This document shows, in pieces, positions 42,503 through 51,976 of a DNA stretch of 64,000 nt. The DNA is taken from contig JBEKYC010000029.1 in NCBI GenBank assembly GCA_049511415.1, forward strand, positions 1 through 64,000, in the 5' to 3' direction. Origin of the DNA: Bog-159 sp049511415 (GTDB lineage Bacteria; Acidobacteriota; Terriglobia; Bryobacterales; Bryobacteraceae). Each line of letters begins with the position of its first letter. Position 1 is the stretch's first letter. The translations under genes and the position numbers were made by a program. The notes beneath the pieces are model-generated. The model saw only the letters and a program-made list of their open reading frames with translations. It did not search any database and was not told the origin of the DNA.

Positions 42503-44101
42503 ATGCGCAGACTGACTTTACTGATTCTGTTTCTTCCGGCAATAGCCGCTGCACAAGCCCCGGTAATCGAAAGCGGCGGCGTGCAGAATGCCGCCAGCAA
42601 CATGACCCTGACCTATGTCGCGCCACAGATGTTAGTCGCCATCAAGGGCCAGAATCTGGCGACTTCCACGGAAATAGCATCAGGCTGGCCGCTCCCGCTT
42701 ACTCTGGGCGGCGCTTCCGTTACCCTGGGCGGAGTCGAGGCGCCGCTCCTGTACGCCTCGCCCACCCAGATCAATGCGCAGGCGCCCTCCGCAGTGCAGA
42801 ACGGGTTTTTTGCAGAGCAGACTACTCTAGTGGTGACCACCGCGTCGGGCTCTAGCGCGCCCCTCGCTCTGCCCGTGAACACACCCGCTTTGGGAATCTT
42901 TACGCAGGACGCCACCGGCTGCGGCCAGGCAGTGGCGTTCAACGTCCACCCGGATGGAAGCATCGCCTTGAATACGCCGCAGAACAGCCTCGATTCGCAA
43001 AAGGATCTGGGCTTGGCTTTCTTTCTCACTGGCCTGGGCGATTTTGCGGATCGCGTCGATGGCACGCCCTGGACTTACAATCCGGCTGACAACGAACTCG
43101 CAGCCTATTCTGTCATCCCGCTTCTTGGCTATCCGCTTCTGACCAACGAGCGGCTTCTGCCACCGCAATATATCGGCCCCGCACCGGGAACCGCGGGCGT
43201 CGATCAGATCAACGGTCTCAACCCGGTCTATGCGGCGCAAGGCTGCCACATCCCCATGTTCCTGCAATACAACCAGGGACCTGTGGCTAGCCAATTGGTG
43301 GACGTGAGCATCCAGCCCGGCGGCGGCGCTTGCGCGGACCCTCCGGACGGCACATTGGGCATCGTTTCCTGGCAGCAGAACACCGTCAGCGATACCGCCG
43401 GCACATCCACAACGGCGGCTATCACGGCGCAGTTTATCCAGTCGAATGGACTGGGTTTCGCCCCACCCGGTCCGCCCCAGTCGCAGGAATCCGCCGGCCC
43501 GCTGCAGGCAGTTCCGGCGGCTTGTGAGGTATCGCTGCCCACTACTTTGAATGCCGGTAATCTCACGCTGACCGGGCCGGGTTTCACTTCCGCGCCATTG
43601 ACCGCCGCGAATGGCCCGCGCACGATCTATCAAGCGGTTCTGCCAGGTGCCGCGATTCAGGGAGGCGCCTATCAGGTAAACGGGTCGGGCGGCGCACAGG
43701 TAGGCGCATTCACCGCTAGCGGACAGATACCCGCGCCGATTACCATCAGCAGCAATCTGGCGCCGGGCACAAAGCTGGGAACCTACAACTTCACCTGGGC
43801 TGGCGGCGGCGATGATAGCATCGTCACGCTGCAGTTCATTATGAATGGCAGCTACCAGTTCATGGCCTCGATATCCGCGTCAGCCGGCTCGATTTCCATC
43901 AGCCCCGAGGAACCTGGCTTTGGCGGCCCCGGATGCATCGGCCCTTGCATCGGACCGATTCCCACCGGCCAGAACATCGAGCTGATTTTCACGCAGGCGC
44001 CTACCGAAGCGCCATCGCTCCCGTTCAGCGCGCAAGGACTCGGCATGGGCGGCGAACTGACCTGGAACTACGTCTTCGATTTCCGCGGCCTGACCAACTA
44101 A
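42503..44101 (+). CDS. Secreted TIGR03437-like protein, copy 2
   Basis: A 532-aa paralogue of the previous gene, with signal peptide (MRRLTLLILFLPAIAAAQ). The same landmarks occur in the same order: GGVQNAASNMTLTYVAPQML, VAIKGQNLATSTEI, YASPTQINAQAP, LVVTTASGSSAPL, LGIFTQDATGCGQAVAFNVH, QLVDVSIQPGGGACADPPDG and the C-terminal WNYVFDFRGL. The middle is shorter than in copy 1. The two genes are clearly a tandem duplication that has diverged. A SnoaL-like gene follows 6 bp later, probably in the same transcript. Confidence 0.85.
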   Translation: MRRLTLLILFLPAIAAAQAPVIESGGVQNAASNMTLTYVAPQMLVAIKGQNLATSTEIASGWPLPLTLGGASVTLGGVEAPLLYASPTQINAQAPSAVQNGFFAEQTTLVVTTASGSSAPLALPVNTPALGIFTQDATGCGQAVAFNVHPDGSIALNTPQNSLDSQKDLGLAFFLTGLGDFADRVDGTPWTYNPADNELAAYSVIPLLGYPLLTNERLLPPQYIGPAPGTAGVDQINGLNPVYAAQGCHIPMFLQYNQGPVASQLVDVSIQPGGGACADPPDGTLGIVSWQQNTVSDTAGTSTTAAITAQFIQSNGLGFAPPGPPQSQESAGPLQAVPAACEVSLPTTLNAGNLTLTGPGFTSAPLTAANGPRTIYQAVLPGAAIQGGAYQVNGSGGAQVGAFTASGQIPAPITISSNLAPGTKLGTYNFTWAGGGDDSIVTLQFIMNGSYQFMASISASAGSISISPEEPGFGGPGCIGPCIGPIPTGQNIELIFTQAPTEAPSLPFSAQGLGMGGELTWNYVFDFRGLTN

Positions 44102-44107
44102 TAGACC

Positions 44108-44464
44108 ATGAATAAAGACGCAGCTTGGGATTTGGCGAACCACTGGATTGCGGCCTGGAACGCGCATGACCTGGACTCCATCATGACGCACTACGAAGAC
44201 GAAGTTGAGCTAACTTCGCCCGTCGCGGCCCGACTCCTGGGGACGGCGGATGGCAAGGTGGCCGGCAAGGCAAACCTGAGAGTTTACTTTCAGCGTGGGT
44301 TGGATGCCTACCCGGACCTTCACTTTCGTCTGGAAAACGTGCTCTGGGGCATAAACAGCGTAGTGCTCTATTACGCGAATCAAAGAGGCACACGCACCGC
44401 GGAATTCGTGGAGTTGTCAGCGGACGGAAAAATAGCACGCGTCGTGGCTAACTACAGCGCCTAG
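44108..44464 (+). CDS. SnoaL-like/NTF2-fold protein
   Basis: A 118-aa protein of the NTF2-like fold. The N-terminus DLANHWIAAWNAHDLDSIMT followed by HYEDEVELTSPVAARL is the classic SnoaL-like opening, and the sheet LRVYFQRGLDAYPDLHFRLE then VVLYYANQRGTRTAEFVELS is typical. Such proteins include small enzymes, polyketide cyclases and dehydratases; the substrate cannot be told. It follows the TIGR03437-like pair closely and is convergent with the DUF4175 gene. Confidence 0.85.
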   Translation: MNKDAAWDLANHWIAAWNAHDLDSIMTHYEDEVELTSPVAARLLGTADGKVAGKANLRVYFQRGLDAYPDLHFRLENVLWGINSVVLYYANQRGTRTAEFVELSADGKIARVVANYSA

Positions 44465-44470
44465 ACCCGC

Positions 44471-47400
44471 TCACTTCTCCTTGCTCAACCGCCGGAAATA
44501 CTCCGCCACGGCATCCGCGTACCCGGCCGGCACCGGCTCGGCCGGATCGCTGCGCACCGTGCCGACCTGCTGATCGAGCGCGCGGCGCAGTTGCAGCTCG
44601 ATCTGCTCCACGCCCGAAAGCATCTGCGATTCGATGCGGTTCAACAGCTCCGGATTCCCCGGCGCAATCTGCGATTCCAGCCGGAACATGTCGCGGATGC
44701 TATCGCGCATCTCCCGCGTGATCTGCGGATTGTTCTCAAGTTCGTGCAGCGTGTGCCGGTAATTTTGGATCATGTCGCCCGCCTCGCCCCATGTGGGACC
44801 CGCGCCCGGCTGCAAACCGGCCTGCCGTCCGTTGGATCGCGGACCCGTTTGTCCCGCTTCCCCCGGCTCGCCCATTGCACCCGGCTGCGTTCCCGGCGAT
44901 TCGCTTGCCTGCCCGGGCTGCGCGGATGGTTTGCCCTGCTGGCCTTGCTGCTGGCCTTGTTGCTTGCCCTGCTGTTGCCCCGGTTGTTGGCCCTTCTCTC
45001 CGGCCTGCATGGCTCGCTCCATCTGCTGCCGCAAATGTTCCGTTTGCGCCAAAGCCTGCTCCAGCCCCTGCCGGTCCTTGTCATGCTCCGGCTGCGCGTT
45101 GCCCGCCGCCTTCTGGATCTCCTGCAACTGGTCGCGCAGCTTATTGAGTTGCTGCGTGGTCAATGCGTCGCGCATGGTGGCCACTTCGCCGTCGCCGCGA
45201 CGCACATGATCCGCCGCCCACTTCAATCGATTGTTCAATTCGTTCTGCTGCACTTCGCCCAGCGATTCGCGCAGCTTGTTGGATAGCTCTCGATTGGTCG
45301 CCCGCGTGGCGCCCACGGCCTTGCCCATGTCGGACTCCAGCCGCTGGTAATCGTTGGCAATCTGTTCCTTTTCGCGCGCCAGCTCCTGCGTCTGTTGCGG
45401 CGACGCGCCCTTGCCCTGCTCGCCCGGCGCCCCGAACGTCTGCCGCAGCTTGGTGTTGGATTCCTGCTGCCGGCGCGCCAGATCTTCCGCCGCATGCGCC
45501 AGATCTTCCAGGTTGGTCGCAGTCTGCTGCTGCCGCATCCCCGCCAGCATGTCGCGCGCGTCCTTCAGTCGCTCCGCCGCTCGCCGCGCGTCCGCTTCGC
45601 TTTGCGTCGAGCTGGATTGCCGCATATCGTTCTGCGCCTGCTTCAACTGCTGGATGGCGCGCTGCAACTGCTGCGACGACATCTGCCCACCCTGACTCGA
45701 TTGCTGGCCGCTTTGCCCCGATTGCGGCTGTCCACTCTGGGGCTGCCCGTTTTGCGGCTGCCCCTGCTGATTCTGCGAAAGCTGCTCCATCTTGCGCTGC
45801 AGTTCTTCGGCTTCCCGGCGCAACATCTCCTGCTGCCAGCGCTGCTGCGACACCTGCTGCTTCTGCCGCTGCTGCTCCGCCAGTTCCTGCTGCCGGCGCG
45901 CCAGCTGCTCCAGCTTCTGCAGCGCCTCGTCGATCTCTTTCTGGCGACGGTCCTTCGACGCCGCCTGCTGCCCGCTCTCGTACTGATTCTTCTCCGTGTC
46001 CAGTTCCAGATCGAAAAGACTCTGCAGGTCGCGGTCGGCGGTCGGATTGCTCCCGCCCCCGCCGCCCCCGCGATTGCCGAAGGCCACCTTGATATCGCGC
46101 ATCATGGCCTCCGCCCGCAACAGGTGCTGCAGCGCTTTCTGCTCGGGAGCCAGCGCGTTCTGCCATTGCGATCCGCGCAGTTTATCCGCCGCCGGACCCA
46201 TGGCCTCCACCGCCTTCTCCATGTCCGCCGTGAACGCTTTCAGCTCTTCGCTGGCTTCCGCCAGTTGCCGCGCCTTCATGCGCTCCGCCAGCGAATGCGC
46301 CTGATCGCGCAGCTTCGATTGCACTCCTGCCAGAAATCCCGCATTCTCCGAAGCGGTTGACTTATCGCCCGAAGTATCCTTGATCTGGTTCCAGGTGGCG
46401 GCGATGATCTCCTTCTCGCGCTCGGAGATCTTATCGTTGTTGTCCTGATCGCCGCCCCCGCCGCCGGGCGATTCCTGCGATTGCGAATAGCGCCGCTCAA
46501 ACGGCTCCGCCTGCACGAAGAACATATCCGTGCGCGCCGTGGAGTGTGAGTCGCGCGAAGTAGCGTACAAGCTCACCAGATCGCCCGGCGCCAGCTTGAA
46601 ATCCTCCAGCGCAATCAGCGTGGAGCCGGAAGCGCTCTTCGCGCCTTTATTCTTCAGCATGGAAACGGTCTTCTCGGCATCGCCGTTCACCGAATAATGC
46701 AGGCTCAGATCCTCCAGACCGAAATCGTCGCTGCCTTCCACCGCCACGGTAACTTCTTCGATCGGGTTCACGCGTGCGTCGCGCTGCGGCCGTGTGATAC
46801 GCACCGTAGGCGGCTCGTCGTGCTCGGCTTCGATGAAGTAGTCCGGACTGAGCCGCACGTCTTCGCCCTGCTCCACCGAAGCGATGTGATACATCCCATC
46901 TTTGCGAATGGGGACGGTGGCCATGCGCGCTCCATTGTCCCCCGCGCGCAACAGAATTTTCGTGCCGTCATCAAACAGCAGCGTGCCATTCGGCAGCGGG
47001 CGGTCCGTTTCCACCGTCAATTCCGCATCGGTTCCTTCCACCGCGCGCAAGTCGCCGCCGGGATCTTCCACTTTGTCCTTCATCCCCGTCCAGCCGGGGA
47101 AATGGTAAGTTACTTTGAGCTTCTTGATTCCCGGTAAGTCGATGACGTTGAGATGATATCGCTTGGACTCCACCCCGCCCGCTTCCACATAGTAGTCCAA
47201 TGACTCGGGAACGCCCGCAATCAGAAATTCGTAACCTGTGCCGCTCACTTGCGGACGCATATCCGCCTGCTCCCATTTCGCGGAGTTGGCGTAGCGCGCG
47301 AACATGCGCACGCGCTCGGCCTGGAAACCTTTCAATTGCGCCGTAATAAGCTGGTCGCCGCGGCGCCGGATGGTATGGTTTCCCGGTTGCACCGCGACAT

Positions 47401-47962
47401 CGTAATAGGGCGTCAGTTCGCCCTTGGGTAAACGGCCCCACAGCAGCGCGGTCCCATATCCCAGAAATCCCGGACCCGATACGCCCAGCCAGATGAGCAC
47501 CGCCAGCGACCCCGCGGCGGCGGAGATGAAGCCCAGCACGCGGCCGCGCTGCGCCATCCGCTCCGGTTCGGCCTTTTGCGCGACTTGCAGCGTGTCGGCC
47601 GCCAGCAGCGGCAGGAAGGGATCTTGCGGATTCGCCTGCGACCGCTCCGTGAACGTGAGCAGCCGCTCTTCAAACTCGGGAAACTTCTGCTCCGTCTCTC
47701 GCGCGGCCTTGCGCCGGTTCAGCCGCAGCAGCGGAACCACCAGCCCGATCGCCAGCGCCAAAGCCAGAGCCACGAACAACAGCACGCGCGCGCCCGTCAC
47801 ACTCCGATCGGAGAACGCGAATGCATTGGCCGCCAGCACCGCCAGCACCGTGAAGATCAGCGCCGCCGCTGCTGTAACCGCGGCGCCCTTCGTGAAGGCC
47901 AAAAGGCGCAGGCGCCGCTCGACCTTGGCAAGATATTCAGTCAGCCCAGTCAGAGGATTCAT
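44471..47962 (-). CDS. DUF4175-like membrane protein with long Gln-rich coiled coil
   Basis: A 1163-aa protein and the last gene of the MoxR/vWA cluster. Two or three N-terminal membrane helices (GAAVTAAAALIFTVLAVLAA; VLLFVALALALAIGLVVPLL; and one near residue 150) are followed by beta-rich extracytoplasmic domains (EVTVAVEGSDDFGLEDLSLH, a DUF4175-type motif). A coiled-coil region of about 350 residues very rich in Gln, Glu and Ala comes next (QLARRQQELAEQQRQKQQVS and similar, residues about 680-1050). It ends with a helical tail (DAVAEYFRRLSKEK). DUF4175 proteins commonly neighbour BatA/DUF58/MoxR genes in Bacteroidota and Acidobacteriota. The function is unknown, probably structural in a membrane complex. 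Confidence 0.85.
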   Translation of the reverse strand: MNPLTGLTEYLAKVERRLRLLAFTKGAAVTAAAALIFTVLAVLAANAFAFSDRSVTGARVLLFVALALALAIGLVVPLLRLNRRKAARETEQKFPEFEERLLTFTERSQANPQDPFLPLLAADTLQVAQKAEPERMAQRGRVLGFISAAAGSLAVLIWLGVSGPGFLGYGTALLWGRLPKGELTPYYDVAVQPGNHTIRRRGDQLITAQLKGFQAERVRMFARYANSAKWEQADMRPQVSGTGYEFLIAGVPESLDYYVEAGGVESKRYHLNVIDLPGIKKLKVTYHFPGWTGMKDKVEDPGGDLRAVEGTDAELTVETDRPLPNGTLLFDDGTKILLRAGDNGARMATVPIRKDGMYHIASVEQGEDVRLSPDYFIEAEHDEPPTVRITRPQRDARVNPIEEVTVAVEGSDDFGLEDLSLHYSVNGDAEKTVSMLKNKGAKSASGSTLIALEDFKLAPGDLVSLYATSRDSHSTARTDMFFVQAEPFERRYSQSQESPGGGGGDQDNNDKISEREKEIIAATWNQIKDTSGDKSTASENAGFLAGVQSKLRDQAHSLAERMKARQLAEASEELKAFTADMEKAVEAMGPAADKLRGSQWQNALAPEQKALQHLLRAEAMMRDIKVAFGNRGGGGGGSNPTADRDLQSLFDLELDTEKNQYESGQQAASKDRRQKEIDEALQKLEQLARRQQELAEQQRQKQQVSQQRWQQEMLRREAEELQRKMEQLSQNQQGQPQNGQPQSGQPQSGQSGQQSSQGGQMSSQQLQRAIQQLKQAQNDMRQSSSTQSEADARRAAERLKDARDMLAGMRQQQTATNLEDLAHAAEDLARRQQESNTKLRQTFGAPGEQGKGASPQQTQELAREKEQIANDYQRLESDMGKAVGATRATNRELSNKLRESLGEVQQNELNNRLKWAADHVRRGDGEVATMRDALTTQQLNKLRDQLQEIQKAAGNAQPEHDKDRQGLEQALAQTEHLRQQMERAMQAGEKGQQPGQQQGKQQGQQQGQQGKPSAQPGQASESPGTQPGAMGEPGEAGQTGPRSNGRQAGLQPGAGPTWGEAGDMIQNYRHTLHELENNPQITREMRDSIRDMFRLESQIAPGNPELLNRIESQMLSGVEQIELQLRRALDQQVGTVRSDPAEPVPAGYADAVAEYFRRLSKEK

Positions 47963-47976
47963 ATCACGGCCTCCAC

Positions 47977-49962
47977 CTACCCCACCGAATCTACCGTCAA
48001 ATGCCTGTTACCCAGCAGCGATTCCGCCACGGCCAGCGCCAGAACCGCCATCAGCACGTACCACCAGAATTCCACCGGCTTGGGCCTGTCCGCCTCTCCC
48101 AGCGAACCCGCGTTCCGCTGCCCTTGCGACGTATTCTGCCACAACGCCAGCGTATCGGGCGCGATCACATCCAGGTCCGATTCCCGGCGGTCCGCGTTCA
48201 CCGCCACCAGCTCATGCCGCCCGTTCGGCCGCTTCACATCGTAAAATCCAATTCTGGTCAGCGGCATGTTCTGCGCGTGCGTCGCCTCTTCGAGCGTCAA
48301 CGCCCGCTCGCCCTTTGGATCCAGCACCTCGACCGCCGCCCCTTGCTCCTTGGCCTGCCGCAGTTCGAAATACGATCCCACCAGGTAATTCGCCGGACCC
48401 TCTTCCTGCCGCGCCAGGTAATTGGCCGTGTGCTCGACGAACGGCACAAATGACGCATGCAGCGGGAAATCGTTCGAGATATTGTCGAACGTGGACGTAA
48501 ACACCAGCACGCGTCCTTCACCAATCTGCTTTTCGAGCAGCAGCGGCGTTTCATCGCCTAACTTGGCTACCACGCGCGCCGATCCCGGCTTGATGCGCAC
48601 CGCCTGGTAGAACTTCACATCGTCCCAATGCTGCGCCCCCTGGATCGACGGATGCCCTTCGTCCAGCCAGGCCGCGCTCTGGAAGCGATCACCATCGCGC
48701 GTGAAATAGCGTGCCTCGATCACGCTCTCGTCGAACACCGGCACGCGCCCGCGCAAGGCCGACTCGCGGCCCAGCGCGATCAGCACCGATCCGCCCGTAC
48801 GCACGTAACTCCGCAGCGCCGTTTCGAAGGACTCTGGCAGCGATTGCACGTCCGAAACCACCACGAACGCGTATTTCTGCGGCGCCAGGTTCGCGCTCTG
48901 TTCCACCGGCGCCACGTCCAGCGCGTAGGCCGATTCCGCCGCCGCATCCAGCGCCGTGTGGAAGTACAGCGCGTCGCGCGCATTCCGCGCCTCATGCACG
49001 AACAGCACCCGCCGGGCCTCCGCGCGCTCGGTTGAGAAATAGAAATGGTCGTCGTCCGGCAGACTGTCCGCCGGCGCCATGCGTACCTCTCCGCGATTCA
49101 ATCCGTATGGCAACTCCACCGACAGAAACTCCACGCTGGCCCGCCCGCCGGCAGGCACGCTGACGGATTTCGACTCGATCTCTCGCCCGTTCAGCACCAG
49201 CGACACCCGCCGCAGAGCTTCTTCCGTGCCATAGCCCGCGATGGTGGCCTGTACGCGCGCCTTCCCCGCCCCGTACACGCGCCGCGGTGCGTTCACGCTC
49301 TCCACCGCGAAGTTCGCATCGCGCCGGTCCGCCACCGGATGTGGGACCAGCCGCTCGCCATCGCCCAGCCGCAAGTCCGCGAAATTGGCCGGCAGTGACG
49401 ACTTCTGCATGTCCGAAAACAGGTGCGCCTCCACGGGCACGCGCGCCGACTGCGCAATCGACCGCAACGCGCGCGATAGTTCCGCATACGAACTGCGTGT
49501 GTCGCCCGGCTGGATCGTTTGGATCGCCGCCGCCGAGTCGCCCATCACCTGCACTTGCGAGCCGAACGCCAGCACCTGCAGCTTATCCTCGGCCCGCAGC
49601 GCTCCGGCTACCCGCGCGGCTTCCTGCTTGGCCCGCGCCAGGCGATCGCCTTGCCGCATGCTGAACGAGTTATCGATCGCCAGCACCGTCAATTTCGGGC
49701 CGCCCGTCAATCCGCCAAAGTGCGATTCCAGATAAGGCCGCGCAAATGCCAGCGCCAGCAGCAACACTACGGCCGCGCGTAGCGCGAGTAACAAAAGATA
49801 TTGCAACCGGCGATGCTTAATGGAACTCTGCGTCCGCCGCTCGAAAAACATCAGCGAGCTGAACGGCACCGGCGTGGTCTTGTGCTTCCGCAGCAGGTGC
49901 AGCCAGACCGGCAGTCCCACCGCAGCGGCTCCCAGCAAGGCCCATGGCGCCAGGAATCCCAT
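47977..49962 (-). CDS. BatA-like protein with vWA domain and membrane anchors
   Basis: A 661-aa protein. The N-terminal BatA region has two membrane helices (WALLGAAAVGLPVWLHLLRK; LLLLALRAAVVLLLALAFAR). A von Willebrand A-like domain has the metal-site motif LAIDNSFSM (DxSxS). Large extracytoplasmic beta domains follow, with a glutamine-amidotransferase-like segment (ALDVAPVEQSANLAPQKYAF), and a C-terminal membrane helix near FWWYVLMAVLALAVAESLLG. It abuts the DUF58 gene at 49963. The Bat/MoxR class is linked to cell-envelope stress and chaperone-like complexes in other bacteria. Confidence 0.88.
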   Translation of the reverse strand: MGFLAPWALLGAAAVGLPVWLHLLRKHKTTPVPFSSLMFFERRTQSSIKHRRLQYLLLLALRAAVVLLLALAFARPYLESHFGGLTGGPKLTVLAIDNSFSMRQGDRLARAKQEAARVAGALRAEDKLQVLAFGSQVQVMGDSAAAIQTIQPGDTRSSYAELSRALRSIAQSARVPVEAHLFSDMQKSSLPANFADLRLGDGERLVPHPVADRRDANFAVESVNAPRRVYGAGKARVQATIAGYGTEEALRRVSLVLNGREIESKSVSVPAGGRASVEFLSVELPYGLNRGEVRMAPADSLPDDDHFYFSTERAEARRVLFVHEARNARDALYFHTALDAAAESAYALDVAPVEQSANLAPQKYAFVVVSDVQSLPESFETALRSYVRTGGSVLIALGRESALRGRVPVFDESVIEARYFTRDGDRFQSAAWLDEGHPSIQGAQHWDDVKFYQAVRIKPGSARVVAKLGDETPLLLEKQIGEGRVLVFTSTFDNISNDFPLHASFVPFVEHTANYLARQEEGPANYLVGSYFELRQAKEQGAAVEVLDPKGERALTLEEATHAQNMPLTRIGFYDVKRPNGRHELVAVNADRRESDLDVIAPDTLALWQNTSQGQRNAGSLGEADRPKPVEFWWYVLMAVLALAVAESLLGNRHLTVDSVG

Positions 49963-50850
49963 CTACATCCTCCCTTGGCGCACGCCCAGATACTCGCGCA
50001 ACCCTTCGTCGAGAGGCCGGCCCGTGTCCATCAGGAAGTAGTCCAGGCCCGCGCCCTTGGCCTGATCCCGCAAGGCCGCAATGTGCTGATCGATCTTGCG
50101 CCGGTATTCGCTGCGCGCATATTCCGGAGAGACTTCCAAAGTGCCGCTCGTCTCCATGTCCGTCAGCAGCACCGGCTCGCGAAACACGGGCGCAATCTCC
50201 TGCGGATCGAGCACATGAAACAGGATCACTTCGTTGCCCCGGAATCGCAGCGGCTCGATGGTTTTGACGATGGTCTCCGGCCGCTCGTAATAATCCGAAA
50301 TCACCACCACCAGTCCTCGCCGCCGGTTCAGATCCAGAAGATGCGCAAACGGTTTGAAGAAGTCCGTGCGCGTGCCCGGCTGCGCCTTCTCGATGGCATG
50401 CAGCAGGCGGAACAACTGCCCCTGCCGCGTGGAGGGAACCACGTAATTTTGCACGTCTTCGTCGAACACGATCAGCCCCGCCGCGTCCCGCTGCGCATGC
50501 GCCAGATAACAAAGCGACGCCGCCAGAAAACGCGCGTAATCCAGCTTATTGACGGCGTGCGACCCAAAACCCATGGAGGCGGACGTATCCAACAAAATAA
50601 GCAACTGCGTGTTGGTTTCTCCGCGATAGCGCTTCAGATAAACCCGCTCGCTGCGCGCGAACACGTTCCAATCCACATGCCGCAAATCGTCGCCCGGCGT
50701 ATAAGCCCGGTACTCCGCAAACTCCTGGCTGAAGCCGTAATCCGGTGAGCGGTGCAGGCCCGCAATAAACCCGTCCACCACCGTCTTGGCCACTAAGTCG
50801 AGGCCCGAGATGGAGGCCAGAGTAGCCGGATCTAGGAAGCGCTGTAGCAT
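49963..50850 (-). CDS. DUF58 family protein with vWA fold
   Basis: A 295-aa protein of the DUF58 family, the usual partner of MoxR ATPases. The signature YTPGDDLRHVDWNVFARSER is complete (Y-x-PGD-x2-R-x-VDW-x3-ARS) and the vWA metal site is DTSASMGFG. Further vWA strands are LVVVISDYYERPETIVK and VILFHVLDPQEI. The ATG at 50850 is preferred over a TTG at 50859. No membrane segment is present, so it is a peripheral protein. A 74-bp inverted repeat separates it from moxR upstream. Confidence 0.92.
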   Translation of the reverse strand: MLQRFLDPATLASISGLDLVAKTVVDGFIAGLHRSPDYGFSQEFAEYRAYTPGDDLRHVDWNVFARSERVYLKRYRGETNTQLLILLDTSASMGFGSHAVNKLDYARFLAASLCYLAHAQRDAAGLIVFDEDVQNYVVPSTRQGQLFRLLHAIEKAQPGTRTDFFKPFAHLLDLNRRRGLVVVISDYYERPETIVKTIEPLRFRGNEVILFHVLDPQEIAPVFREPVLLTDMETSGTLEVSPEYARSEYRRKIDQHIAALRDQAKGAGLDYFLMDTGRPLDEGLREYLGVRQGRM

Positions 50851-50867
50851 GGGCGGCAAAGATTATT

Positions 50868-50941
50868 GGCCACAGATGAACACAGATGAACACGGATAAA
50901 ACTCCTGTCCCATCCGTGTTTATCTGTGTTCATCTGTGGCC
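50868..50941. repeat. 74-bp inverted repeat between moxR and the DUF58 gene
   Basis: The left arm (50868-50897) is GGCCACAGATGAACACAGAT followed by GAACACGGAT, and the right arm (50912-50941) is its reverse complement with one mismatch (29 of 30 paired). The loop is 14 nt. Each arm also contains a ten-base direct repeat (ACAGATGAAC twice). The motif resembles a miniature mobile or REP-like palindrome. On the transcript it would form a very stable hairpin between moxR and the downstream genes. Confidence 0.9.
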
Positions 50942-50943
50942 AT

Positions 50944-51969
50944 TTATTCTTTCGGAGTTCCTTTCCATTCCAATAACCGTTTCAAAATGTCATCCTGCTT
51001 CAACCGGTCTGACTCCGCATGAAAATTCAACAACACGCGGTGCCGCAACACCGGAATATAAAGAGCCCGGATGTCCTCGTAAGTCACGTGATATCGGCCC
51101 TTCATCAACGCCCGCGCCTTCGCCGCCAGCACCAGGAACTGCGCCGCGCGCACGCTGGCCCCATAATTGACGTATTTCTTCACGAAGTCCGGAGCGCTGT
51201 CGTCCGAACTTCTGCTGGCCCGCACCAGATCGATGGCATAGCGCGCCACCGATTCACCGATGGGCACCATGCGCACCAATTGCTGGAAATCCAGGATCTC
51301 CTCCGCGTGGGTTACCGGATCCGCCTGCGCCACGTGCGTCGTAGTCGTCAGGTCCACCACTTGTAACTCCTCGTTCGCCGTCAGATAGCCCAGCACCGTA
51401 TTGAACAGGAACCGGTCTAACTGCGCTTCCGGCAGTGGATAAGTGCCCTCCAGCTCGATGGGGTTCTGCGTCGCCAACACGAAAAACGGCGCGGGCAGCT
51501 TATAGTTATTGCCACGCACCGTGCATGCCAGCTCCTGCATCGCTTCCAGCAGCGCCGATTGTGTCTTCGGCGGCGTGCGATTGATTTCGTCCGCCAACAA
51601 GATGTTGGCGAAGATCGGCCCCTGCACGAACGTCCAGGTGCGATGTCCCGTGGTGGGATCTTCTTCAATGATATCGGTGCCGGTGATGTCGGACGGCATC
51701 AGGTCCGGCGTGAACTGGATGCGCTTGAATATCAACCCCAGCGTCTGCGCCATGGTGCGGACCAGCAGCGTCTTCGCCGTGCCGGGCAAACCCGTGATCA
51801 GGCAATGCCCGCCCACGAACAGAGCGATCATCACCTGCTCCAGCACCTCCTCCTGTCCGACGATAACCCGCCGGACCTGCTTGACGATCTCTGCCTGTAC
51901 CTCCCGGAACCGGATAATCCGGCTCTGCAAAACCTCGGGCCCCAACTGGGGTGTCACGGTAGTGGACAT
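50944..51969 (-). CDS. moxR: MoxR family AAA+ ATPase
   Basis: A 341-aa AAA+ ATPase. Walker A is GLPGTAKT and Walker B is LLADEINRTPPK, with sensor 1 in FFVLATQNPIELEGTYPLPE and the MoxR-specific YPLPEAQLDRFLF. The arginine finger and C-terminal helical lid (YDDIRALYIPVLRHRVLLN-like, read as EDIRALYIPVLRHR) are intact. MoxR proteins are thought to act as chaperones that insert cofactors into or remodel vWA-domain partners, here the DUF58 and BatA products. The ATG at 51969 was chosen because the family N-terminus starts there. It is followed by the 74-bp inverted repeat. Confidence 0.95.
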   Translation of the reverse strand: MSTTVTPQLGPEVLQSRIIRFREVQAEIVKQVRRVIVGQEEVLEQVMIALFVGGHCLITGLPGTAKTLLVRTMAQTLGLIFKRIQFTPDLMPSDITGTDIIEEDPTTGHRTWTFVQGPIFANILLADEINRTPPKTQSALLEAMQELACTVRGNNYKLPAPFFVLATQNPIELEGTYPLPEAQLDRFLFNTVLGYLTANEELQVVDLTTTTHVAQADPVTHAEEILDFQQLVRMVPIGESVARYAIDLVRASRSSDDSAPDFVKKYVNYGASVRAAQFLVLAAKARALMKGRYHVTYEDIRALYIPVLRHRVLLNFHAESDRLKQDDILKRLLEWKGTPKE

Positions 51970-51976
51970 ATTCGAC

